Assembly: GCA_035260485.1 (NCBI GenBank)
Contig: DATFVC010000003.1
Location: 1 to 6,211, forward strand
Length of the DNA stretch: 6,211 nucleotides
Reading direction: 5' to 3'
DNA from: VRUE01 sp035260485
Lineage (GTDB): Bacteria > Actinomycetota > Thermoleophilia > Solirubrobacterales > 70-9
Shown here: piece by piece, positions 1 through 5,911 of the stretch
How positions within the stretch are numbered: position 1 is the stretch's first letter
Layout of the letters: every line of letters begins with the position of its first letter
The notes under the pieces: generated by a model
Told to the model about the DNA's origin: nothing
What the model saw: the letters and a program-made list of their open reading frames with translations, nothing else
Database searches by the model: none
Translations under genes and position numbers: made by a program

Positions 1-1
1 C

Positions 2-3000
2 GACGAGTCCTCCCCCGCCTCCCGGGTGCAGCGCATAGGGCTCTCCGCGACGCAGCGCCCGTTGGAGCGGATAGCTCGATTTCTCGTCGGCCCTAAGCGG
101 GATTGCGAGATTGTGGATGCGGGTCGGACCAAGGAGCTCGACTTGGAGATCGTCGTGCCGGTCGAGGATATGTCGGAACCGGGAGCTCCCAGCTTTCCCA
201 ATGCCGACGGCAACCCGACCGAGGGCGAGCCCCTAGCCCACGTCCGCTCGATCTGGCCCGCCATCTACCCGGAGCTTCTGAAGCTCGTCCGAGAACACAA
301 CTCGACGATCATCTTCGTCAACGCAAGGAGAGCCGCCGAGCGCCTCGCAAAGCGCCTGAACGAGCTCGCTGCGGAAGAACCCTCCGGAGAGCTTCCGGCC
401 ACCGAGCACGGCGGCCACTCTTCGTCGGCGGGTGGTGACGGGGTGGGGGTGTCCGGACAGGCGCGGCGTCCTGTTTCTCGCCCCACCGACTCAACGAGTG
501 AGGCCCACGCATCTGGCGAGAAACCCAGCGCCAGTCCGGACATCCCCACCCCGGCGACAGGATCCGTGGCCGACGGGAATGAACCCTTGCCCGAGATCGC
601 CCGGGCACACCACGGCTCGCTCTCCCACGAGGAGCGCACCGTGGTAGAGGAGATGCTCAAGTCGGGCCAGCTCCCCTGCCTCGTCGCGACGTCGTCGCTG
701 GAGCTGGGAATCGACATGGGCGCCGTCGACCTGGTGATCCAGGTCGAGTCGCCGAAGTCGGTCAGCCGCGGCCTGCAGCGGGTCGGCCGGGCCGGCCACT
801 CGCTGGGCGAGGTTTCGCGCGGCCGCATCTTCCCCAAGTTCCGCGCCGACCTGCTCGAGTGCGCGGTGGTCGCGCGGCGGATGCGCGAAGGGGCGATCGA
901 GGAGACTGTGATCCCGCAGAACCCCCTCGACGTCCTCGCCCAGCACTTGGTCTCGATGGCCGCCCTGGACGAGTGGGAGGTCGACGAGGTCGAGCGCCTC
1001 GTCACTGCCACCGAGCCCTTCAGCGAGCTCTCCCGCGAACAGCTCGAGAACGTCCTCGACATGCTCGACGGCCGCTACCCCTCGGACCGCTTCGCCGAGC
1101 TGCGCCCGCGGATCGTCTGGGACCGCACCCGCGGCACGATGCACGGCCGCAAAGGCGCCCGCCAGCTGGTCGTCACCAACGCCGGCACGATCCCCGACCG
1201 TGGCCTCTACGGCGTCCACCTGCCCGACGGCCGCCGGGTCGGCGAGCTGGACGAGGAGATGGTCTACGAGGCGCGCCCGGGGCAGACCTTCCTGCTCGGC
1301 GCGACGACCTGGAGGATCGAGGAGATCACCCGCGACCGCGTGATCGTCACGCCGGCCCCCGGCCTGCCCGGCGCGGTGCCCTTCTGGAAGGGCGACGGGA
1401 TCGGCCGCCCCGCCGAGCTGGGGCGGGCGATCGGCGCCTTTTCCCGCGAGGCGGTCTCGCGCGACCCGGAGGAGCTGGCCGGCGAGTACGACCTCGACCG
1501 CCGCGCCGCCGAGAACCTGGTCGCCTATCTGCGCGAGCAGCAGGCGGCGACCCGCGTCGTTCCCTCCGACGAGACGATCGTAGTCGAGCGCTTCCGCGAC
1601 GAGATCGGCGACTGGCGCCTCTGCTTGCTCTCGCCCTTCGGCGGCCGCGTCCACTCCGCCTGGGGGCTGGCGCTGGGACAGAAGATCCGCGAGGAGCTCG
1701 AGCTCGAGGCAGACGCGATCTGGTCCGACGACGGCATCGTCATCCATCTGCCCGACGCCGACGAGCCGCCGCCAGCCGACCTGATCATGGTCGAGCCCGA
1801 CGAGCTCGAAGACCTGGTCGTGCGCGAGCTCTCCGGCTCGGCCCTGTTCGGCGCTCGCTTCCGCGAGAACGCGTCCCGTTCGCTGCTGATCCCACGCGCC
1901 TACCCCGGCAAGCGCACGCCGCTCTGGCAGCAGCGCCTCAAGTCGCAGAGCCTGCTCGAGGTGGCGCGCGACTTCCCTCGCTTCCCGGTCATCCTCGAGA
2001 CCTACCGCGAGTGCCTGCGCGACGTGCTCGACCTGCCCTCGTTGCGCCAGATCCTCACCGACCTGCACTCGCGCAAGCTCGGCCTGGTCGAGGTCGAGAC
2101 GCCGACCGCCTCGCCCTTTGCCTCCTCGCTGCTCTTCGACTACGTCGCCACCTACATGTACGAGGGGGATACGCCGAGCGCCGAGCGCCGCGCCGCCGCC
2201 CTCTCCCTCGACCGTGATCTGCTGCGCGAGCTGCTCGGCCAGGAGGAGCTGCGCGAGCTGATCGACCCCGAGGCGCTGGAGGAGGTCGAGGCGCAGCTCC
2301 AGCACCGCACCGAGGCCGGTCGCGCCGCCGACCGGGACGCCCTGCAGCAGCTGCTGCGCAACATCGGCGATCTGACCGCGGAGGAGTGCGCGGAGCGGGT
2401 CAGCGAGGGCTACTCATCGGCCTCGATGCTCGAGAAGCTGGTCGCCGAGCGCCGCGTCGCGCTGGTCCGCATCGGCGGCGAGGAGCGCTACATCGCCGGC
2501 GAGGACGCCGGCCTCTACCGCGACGCGCTCGGCGTGCCGCCTCCCGCCGGGCTGCCCGAGACCTTCCTCGAAGACCATCCCAACGCGATGCGCACCCTGG
2601 TGCGGCGCTACGCCCGCACCCACGGGCCCTTCCCGACCGCGCAGCTGAGCGCTCGCTACGGGGTCGACCCGACGCCGGCACTGCGTGAGCTGGAGCGCGA
2701 AGGGGCGCTCGTCCGCGGTGAGCTGCTGCCGGGCGGCAGCGAGCGCGAGTGGTGCGACTCCGGCGTCCTGCGCCGGATCAGGCGGGCCAGCCTCGCCCAC
2801 CTGCGCCGCGAGGTCGAGCCCGCCGCCCGCGACCGCTTCGCCCGCTTCCTGCCGAGCTGGCAGAACGTCGACGCCCACCGCGCCGCCGGCGCCGGCCCCG
2901 ACCGGCTGCGCGACGCGCTGACGCCGCTGCAGGGCGTCGCCCTCTCCCCCAAGGTCTGGGAGGCGGACGTGCTGCCGCGCCGGCTCGGCGCCTACTCGCC

Positions 3001-4054
3001 GGCCTGGCTCGACGAGCTCTGCACCAGCGGCGAGCTGGTCTGGGTGGGCGCCGGCTCGCGCGGTCGCAGCGACGGCCGCGTCGCCCTCTACTTCCGCGAG
3101 GACGTGCGGCTTGCCGGTCCGCCCCCCGCCAATGCCAAGCTGGAGCGTGCCGAGGGCGCCGCTCAGGATGCGATCCGCGAGCGGCTCCTCGCCGGTCCCT
3201 CCTTCTGGCTCGACCTGCTGGCCGATCTCGACTTCCCGGCCGAGGAGCTGCATAACGCCCTCTGGGACCTCACCTGGAATGGCGAGGTGACCAACGACGC
3301 CTTCGCGCCGCTGCGGGCGCCGCGGCTGCGCTCGGCGCCCGCGCACGAGCGTCGGGGCCGCCGCTTCGCCCGCCGCCGCTCGAGCGCGGGCGCAGCGGTG
3401 CAGGGTCGCTGGTCGCTGACCGCGCCGCTCTTCGCCGACGCCCCGGGCCCGGGGGCGAAGCTGCGCGCCCAGGCCGAGCTGATGCTGGAGCGCTACGGGA
3501 TCGTCACCCGGGAGACGGTGCTGGCCGAGGGTGTGCCGGGGGGCTTCGCCACGCTCTACGCCGAGCTGGGCAACCTCGAGCTGCTCGGCACCGCCCGTCG
3601 CGGCTACTTCGTCGAGGGTTTGGGCGGCGCCCAGTTCGCTCTGCCGGGTGCGGTCGAGCGACTTCGCTCCCTGCCCGAAGCGGAGGCTGGCTTCCAGGTC
3701 CTCGCCGCCACCGACCCCGCCAACGCCTACGGCGCGGCGCTGCCCTGGCCGAAGCCGCCTTCCGGCCGCCGTCCCGCCCGCGCCCCCGGCGCCTACGTCC
3801 TGCTCCGCGACGGTGAGCCGCTCGTCTACGTCGAGCGCGGCGGTCGCAGCATTCTCCGCCTCGGTGAGCTGGGCGACCCCGACCTCGCCGCCGCGATGCA
3901 GGCCCTGGCGGAGGCGGTCTCCGCCGGCCGCCTGCCGAAGCTCGGGATCGAGAAGCTCGACGGCGAGCCCGTGATCGGCTCGGGCCACGAGGAGGCGCTG
4001 CTCAGCGCCGGCTTCAGCCGCGGCCCGCGCAAGCTGACGGCCTCGGCCGGCTGA
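2..4054 (+). CDS. lhr: Lhr-family SF2 ATP-dependent helicase, 5'-truncated by window edge
   Basis: The reading frame is open from base 2 and ends at TGA 4052-4054, giving 1350 visible residues. The gene begins before the window, so Walker A and the DEVH box are missing; full-length actinobacterial Lhr proteins are about 1500 residues. Residues here count from base 2. Visible motifs are III (SAT, 15-17), TIIFVNARR (102-110), IARAHHG (199-205), V (ATSSLELGID, 229-238) and VI (QRVGRAGH, 259-266). The Lhr-core winged-helix and beta-barrel part follows (VTNAGTIPD near 391-399, GLPGAVPFW near 454-462) and runs to about 770. The C-terminal third matches the Lhr-CTD, made of AlkZ/YcaQ-like winged helices (EWCD near 914, FLPSWQNVD near 950, ATDPANAYGAALPWP near 1237). 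Lhr proteins are 3'-to-5' DNA translocases and RNA:DNA helicases in DNA repair, and the E. coli CTD is reported to have uracil-DNA glycosylase activity. The last 14 residues contain no Asp or Glu, so the aspartate reported near the E. coli C terminus is not obvious here. Residues about 120-197 are an unusually long insert made largely from a palindromic repeat. Codon use before about base 600 is less GC-biased than after it. Confidence 0.96.
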   Translation, partial: DESSPASRVQRIGLSATQRPLERIARFLVGPKRDCEIVDAGRTKELDLEIVVPVEDMSEPGAPSFPNADGNPTEGEPLAHVRSIWPAIYPELLKLVREHNSTIIFVNARRAAERLAKRLNELAAEEPSGELPATEHGGHSSSAGGDGVGVSGQARRPVSRPTDSTSEAHASGEKPSASPDIPTPATGSVADGNEPLPEIARAHHGSLSHEERTVVEEMLKSGQLPCLVATSSLELGIDMGAVDLVIQVESPKSVSRGLQRVGRAGHSLGEVSRGRIFPKFRADLLECAVVARRMREGAIEETVIPQNPLDVLAQHLVSMAALDEWEVDEVERLVTATEPFSELSREQLENVLDMLDGRYPSDRFAELRPRIVWDRTRGTMHGRKGARQLVVTNAGTIPDRGLYGVHLPDGRRVGELDEEMVYEARPGQTFLLGATTWRIEEITRDRVIVTPAPGLPGAVPFWKGDGIGRPAELGRAIGAFSREAVSRDPEELAGEYDLDRRAAENLVAYLREQQAATRVVPSDETIVVERFRDEIGDWRLCLLSPFGGRVHSAWGLALGQKIREELELEADAIWSDDGIVIHLPDADEPPPADLIMVEPDELEDLVVRELSGSALFGARFRENASRSLLIPRAYPGKRTPLWQQRLKSQSLLEVARDFPRFPVILETYRECLRDVLDLPSLRQILTDLHSRKLGLVEVETPTASPFASSLLFDYVATYMYEGDTPSAERRAAALSLDRDLLRELLGQEELRELIDPEALEEVEAQLQHRTEAGRAADRDALQQLLRNIGDLTAEECAERVSEGYSSASMLEKLVAERRVALVRIGGEERYIAGEDAGLYRDALGVPPPAGLPETFLEDHPNAMRTLVRRYARTHGPFPTAQLSARYGVDPTPALRELEREGALVRGELLPGGSEREWCDSGVLRRIRRASLAHLRREVEPAARDRFARFLPSWQNVDAHRAAGAGPDRLRDALTPLQGVALSPKVWEADVLPRRLGAYSPAWLDELCTSGELVWVGAGSRGRSDGRVALYFREDVRLAGPPPANAKLERAEGAAQDAIRERLLAGPSFWLDLLADLDFPAEELHNALWDLTWNGEVTNDAFAPLRAPRLRSAPAHERRGRRFARRRSSAGAAVQGRWSLTAPLFADAPGPGAKLRAQAELMLERYGIVTRETVLAEGVPGGFATLYAELGNLELLGTARRGYFVEGLGGAQFALPGAVERLRSLPEAEAGFQVLAATDPANAYGAALPWPKPPSGRRPARAPGAYVLLRDGEPLVYVERGGRSILRLGELGDPDLAAAMQALAEAVSAGRLPKLGIEKLDGEPVIGSGHEEALLSAGFSRGPRKLTASAG
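433..559. repeat. Long imperfect palindromic element embedded in frame in lhr
   Basis: Bases 440-464 pair with 528-552: 23 of 25 positions are Watson-Crick, one is G-T (449/543) and one is A/A (459/533). Two further G-C pairs (465-466 with 525-526) follow, then a 6-base bulge at 467-472. A perfect 10-bp inner arm comes next, 473-482 with 515-524 (GTTTCTCGCC against GGCGAGAAAC). Weaker pairing extends outward to about 433/559. The 32-base centre holds a small hairpin, ACTC/GAGT at 489-492 and 496-499. Each arm carries the 8-bp palindrome GTCCGGAC (451-458 and 534-541). No transposase or clear target duplication flanks it. The element is translated in the lhr frame without a stop, as residues about 144-186, rich in Ser, Pro, Gly, Thr and Ala. 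It resembles small palindromic or MITE-like interspersed repeats. Whether other copies exist in the genome cannot be seen from this window. Confidence 0.8.
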
Positions 4055-4085
4055 GCTCAACAAAGGTGAAACTTCTCAGCCGGTC
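4045..4085 (+). terminator. Hairpin spanning the lhr stop codon, possible terminator
   Basis: Bases 4045-4055 (GGCCGGCTGAG) pair with 4075-4085 (CTCAGCCGGTC) over 11 positions, with one G-T wobble. The loop is 19 bases. The left arm contains the lhr TGA. No T-run follows, so it would have to act as a U-less hairpin of the kind proposed in high-GC actinomycetes, or only as a 3'-end stabiliser. A second CTCAGC at 4087-4092 could compete with the right arm. Confidence 0.4.
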
Positions 4086-4120
4086 CTCAGCGGCCGGCCG
4101 ATCGGGTCGATCAACCGTCC

Positions 4121-5083
4121 ATGCCATCAATCCGACATAAGTCCAAGCCCGCGAGAACCCCCCTCGTCCTGCTCGCAATGCTCTTCACCTTTCTGGCCGT
4201 GATCGCGGTTCGTCCCGCCGCCGGCCTAGCCGCGCCGGAAGGAGAACCGCCGGCTGCAGAAGAACCCCGGCCGCCTCAGCTCGCCTTCGAACCGGGGGGC
4301 TACGACTTCGGCCTACAGCCGGTCAACAACGGCCCCAATCAGGCGAACTTCGAGCTGCGCAATACGGGCAGCGAAGAAGTCCATGTCGACTCGGTGGAAA
4401 TCTCTCCCTCCGGCGACGGGTCCTTCTGGACCAACAGCATGTGCCCCGGGAGGACGCTGCAGCCGAACGAAACCTGCTGGGTGCAGGTGTACTTCGGCCC
4501 CCGCAACGCGACTGAATACGCCGTGCAGCTGCGGGCCAACGCAGGCCCCTACTCGTTCAGGGCCGATCTGACCGGCACCGGCGGGCGGGCGATCCTCTCC
4601 CCAGCCTTCAACCCGACCGACTTCGGCGTCGCTGCGGTCGGCTCCGCCGGGGTCACCCACGAGATAGCGGTGACCAACACCGGCAACATGCCCGGCGGCG
4701 CCTTCATCGCGGTCATCTCGGGCGGCGCCGTCGGCAGCTTCCAACTGCTCGACGAGAACTGCACCGGCCACCTGCTGGCGCCGGCGGCGACCTGCACCCT
4801 GCAGGTTCGCTTCCGGCCGCTCAGCGAAGGCGTCAAGACGGCGATGCTGGGCCTCTTCGGCGAAAGCGACGGCGGCACGCAGATCGTGCTCACGGGCGTC
4901 GGCTCGGCCCCCCAATCGGTGGGGAGCACGCCGCCGCCTGCAATTGGAGCTGTGGAGACAAGCACGGCGCCGGGCCCCGCCGCCCGCCCGCGGTCGAAGT
5001 TCCACACGCGCAAGCCGCGGATCCCCCGCCGGCATCGCCGAGTATCCCTCGACGCCAGTCGAGTGTTGACCCGAGCCAGGTGA
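4121..5083 (+). CDS. Secreted protein with two tandem ASH / choice-of-anchor D Ig-like domains
   Basis: This is a 320-residue predicted exported protein of unknown specific role. Residues 1-38 look like a signal peptide: basic start with K7, K9 and R12, hydrophobic stretch about 14-30, and Ala-rich cleavage region GLAAP at 35-39. A Pro/Glu-rich spacer (40-52) leads into two similar beta-sandwich repeats. The first is about 54-154 (YDFG at 61-64, FELRNTG at 77-83, ending LTGTG). The second is about 157-262 (TDFG at 166-169, IAVTNTG at 182-188, ending LTGVG). This pattern of an FG turn, NTG, CxVxVxF and LTGxG is typical of ASH (ASPM/SPD-2/Hydin-like) domains, annotated in bacteria as choice-of-anchor D. 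Each repeat has two cysteines exactly 11 apart (108/119 and 214/225), suggesting one disulphide per domain after export. The tail (289-320) is very basic, with about 13 Arg/Lys/His in its first 20 residues and no sorting signal or membrane helix. ATG 4121 is chosen because the next ATG (codon 20) would cut the signal peptide. No good Shine-Dalgarno precedes it. Domain type is fairly sure; function and ligand are unknown. Confidence 0.85.
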   Translation: MPSIRHKSKPARTPLVLLAMLFTFLAVIAVRPAAGLAAPEGEPPAAEEPRPPQLAFEPGGYDFGLQPVNNGPNQANFELRNTGSEEVHVDSVEISPSGDGSFWTNSMCPGRTLQPNETCWVQVYFGPRNATEYAVQLRANAGPYSFRADLTGTGGRAILSPAFNPTDFGVAAVGSAGVTHEIAVTNTGNMPGGAFIAVISGGAVGSFQLLDENCTGHLLAPAATCTLQVRFRPLSEGVKTAMLGLFGESDGGTQIVLTGVGSAPQSVGSTPPPAIGAVETSTAPGPAARPRSKFHTRKPRIPRRHRRVSLDASRVLTRAR

Positions 5084-5093
5084 CCTGAAGCCG

Positions 5094-5122
5094 GCCGATC
5101 GCCTGCTCGACAGGCGATCGGC
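5094..5122 (+). terminator. Perfect 12-bp inverted repeat between ASH gene and crp gene
   Basis: GCCGATCGCCTG (5094-5105) and CAGGCGATCGGC (5111-5122) are exact reverse complements around a 5-base loop (CTCGA). It begins 11 bases after the stop of the upstream gene. No T-tract follows, so it is best read as a U-less terminator-like hairpin. As DNA it is also a symmetric site centred about 63 bases before the downstream ATG, so an operator role is an alternative. Confidence 0.55.
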
Positions 5123-5158
5123 GGCCGTCGCTCCCGATCCCCTGGTTCGCCGAAGGGC

Positions 5159-5164
5159 GATAAT
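5159..5164 (+). promoter_or_regulatory. Likely -10 element for a leaderless crp-family transcript
   Basis: GATAAT differs from the TATAAT consensus at one position and stands out in this very GC-rich region. Six bases (5165-5170) separate it from ATG 5171, so the expected transcription start falls on or beside the A of the start codon. That is the arrangement of leaderless mRNAs, common in Actinomycetota. No convincing -35 hexamer is visible 16-18 bases upstream. A short inverted repeat, TCGCC (5147-5151) / GGCGA (5156-5160), overlaps the -10. Confidence 0.45.
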
Positions 5165-5170
5165 CCGGGT

Positions 5171-5872
5171 ATGGCGGATTCGGAGGAGAGCCTGAGCCCG
5201 GTCGAGCTGCTGCGCAGCGTGCCGCTCTTCGCCGACCTCGAACAGGGCGAGCTGAAGAGCTTTTCGCAGGTCGCCGTGCCCCGCTCGTTCCCCGCCGCGA
5301 CGCGGGTCTTCCATGAGGGGGACCATTCGGACGCCTGCTACATCGTCCGCTCGGGCAGCTTCCGGGTCACCCGCGAGCACTCCGACGGGCGGGCGATCAC
5401 CCTCGCCACGCTCGGTCCGGGGGACATCTTCGGCGAGCTGGCGATGCTCGACGGCGAGGTGCGCTCGGCCAGCGTCGAAGCGCTCAGCGACGGCGAGCTG
5501 CTGGCGCTCCCGGCGGGCGAGGTGCGCTCGCTGCTCGCCCGCCACCCGGAGATAACCGTGAAGCTGGTCGCTGCGCTCGTGCGGCGCCTGCGCGCCGCCA
5601 ACGAGCGGATCTCACGCCAGTCCTTCCAGACCGTTCCCAGTCGGGTCGCCGGCGTCCTCTCCCAGCTCGTCGCCGAAGAGGCGCCGCGAACAGCCGAGGG
5701 AGGCTCGATCACGATCCGCATGAACCAATCTGACCTCGCTCAGCTCGCCGGCACCTCACGGGAGAGTGTCAGCCGCTTCCTCGCCGACCTCGAGCGGGCC
5801 GGGGTCGTCCGCCCCGGCCGTGGCCGGGTCACGGTCCTCGCCCCGGCGAAACTCCGCAACTACATCTTTTGA
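5171..5872 (+). CDS. Crp/Fnr-family cyclic-nucleotide-type transcription regulator
   Basis: This is a 233-residue cytoplasmic DNA-binding regulator, close to the usual family length. Residues about 12-125 form the cNMP-binding beta-roll. Its phosphate-binding cassette reads GELAMLDGEVRSAS (88-101), keeping the Glu, Arg and Ser (E89, R98, S99) that contact cAMP in E. coli CRP (E72, R82, S83). The long dimerisation helix is about 126-153. At the positions of CRP T127/S128, which contact the adenine base, this protein has A143/N144; mycobacterial Crp has Thr-Asn there as I recall it. Ligand identity is therefore uncertain: cAMP, another nucleotide, or none. The winged helix is about 155-228, with recognition helix TSRESVSRFL (195-204) retaining Arg, Glu and Arg (R197, E198, R202) that read TGTGA-type half-sites in CRP. 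There is no cysteine cluster for an Fe-S centre; C56 is the only cysteine. ATG 5171 fits the usual N-terminal helix ahead of the PLF motif (18-20) and lies next to a likely leaderless promoter. A weak GAAGGG at 5152-5157 is too far away to act well as a ribosome-binding site. The pcm gene follows closely. Confidence 0.93.
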   Translation: MADSEESLSPVELLRSVPLFADLEQGELKSFSQVAVPRSFPAATRVFHEGDHSDACYIVRSGSFRVTREHSDGRAITLATLGPGDIFGELAMLDGEVRSASVEALSDGELLALPAGEVRSLLARHPEITVKLVAALVRRLRAANERISRQSFQTVPSRVAGVLSQLVAEEAPRTAEGGSITIRMNQSDLAQLAGTSRESVSRFLADLERAGVVRPGRGRVTVLAPAKLRNYIF

Positions 5873-5876
5873 GGGT
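5871..5876 (+). promoter_or_regulatory. Ribosome-binding site for pcm that points to base 5882, not to the first ATG
   Basis: GAGGGT overlaps the crp-family stop codon (TGA 5870-5872). The purine run 5871-5875 leaves 6 bases before codon 5882-5884, ideal spacing for a start there, but that codon is GCG. The first in-frame ATG, 5912, is about 36 bases from this site and has no Shine-Dalgarno of its own. The position is therefore evidence about where translation starts, or used to start. Confidence 0.5.
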
Positions 5877-5911
5877 CCGTCGCGACTGACTTCGACAACC
5901 TGCGCGCCTCG

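Noticed and set aside
427..449. G-rich tract as a possible G-quadruplex
   Set aside because: Only three runs of three or more G are present (430-432, 440-443, 445-449). The tract is better explained as the left arm of the palindrome.
433..559. Reading the lhr inverted repeat as an intrinsic terminator or a CRISPR fragment
   Set aside because: It lies mid-gene with no U-tract, the frame continues through it with intact helicase motifs after it, and there is no repeat-spacer pattern.
1690..1710. GAGCTC/CTCGAG palindromic tract in lhr
   Set aside because: It simply encodes alternating Glu and Leu codons. It is short and expected in this composition.
859..2217. A 452-codon + frame overlapping lhr
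   Set aside because: The Arg/Pro-rich translation is typical of an out-of-frame reading of GC-rich coding DNA.
491..2305. A 604-codon open frame on the minus strand inside lhr
   Set aside because: It is a shadow of high-GC codon bias on the opposite strand. It has no recognisable domain, while the + frame carries unmistakable Lhr motifs.
2414..4063. A 549-codon minus-strand open frame opposite the Lhr C-terminal domain
   Set aside because: Composition is Ala/Gly/Arg-rich with no motif. The + frame matches Lhr-CTD throughout.
4313..5545. A 410-codon minus-strand open frame spanning the ASH gene, the intergenic gap and crp
   Set aside because: It runs antisense across two convincing genes and an intergenic hairpin, with no domain and no plausible start signal.
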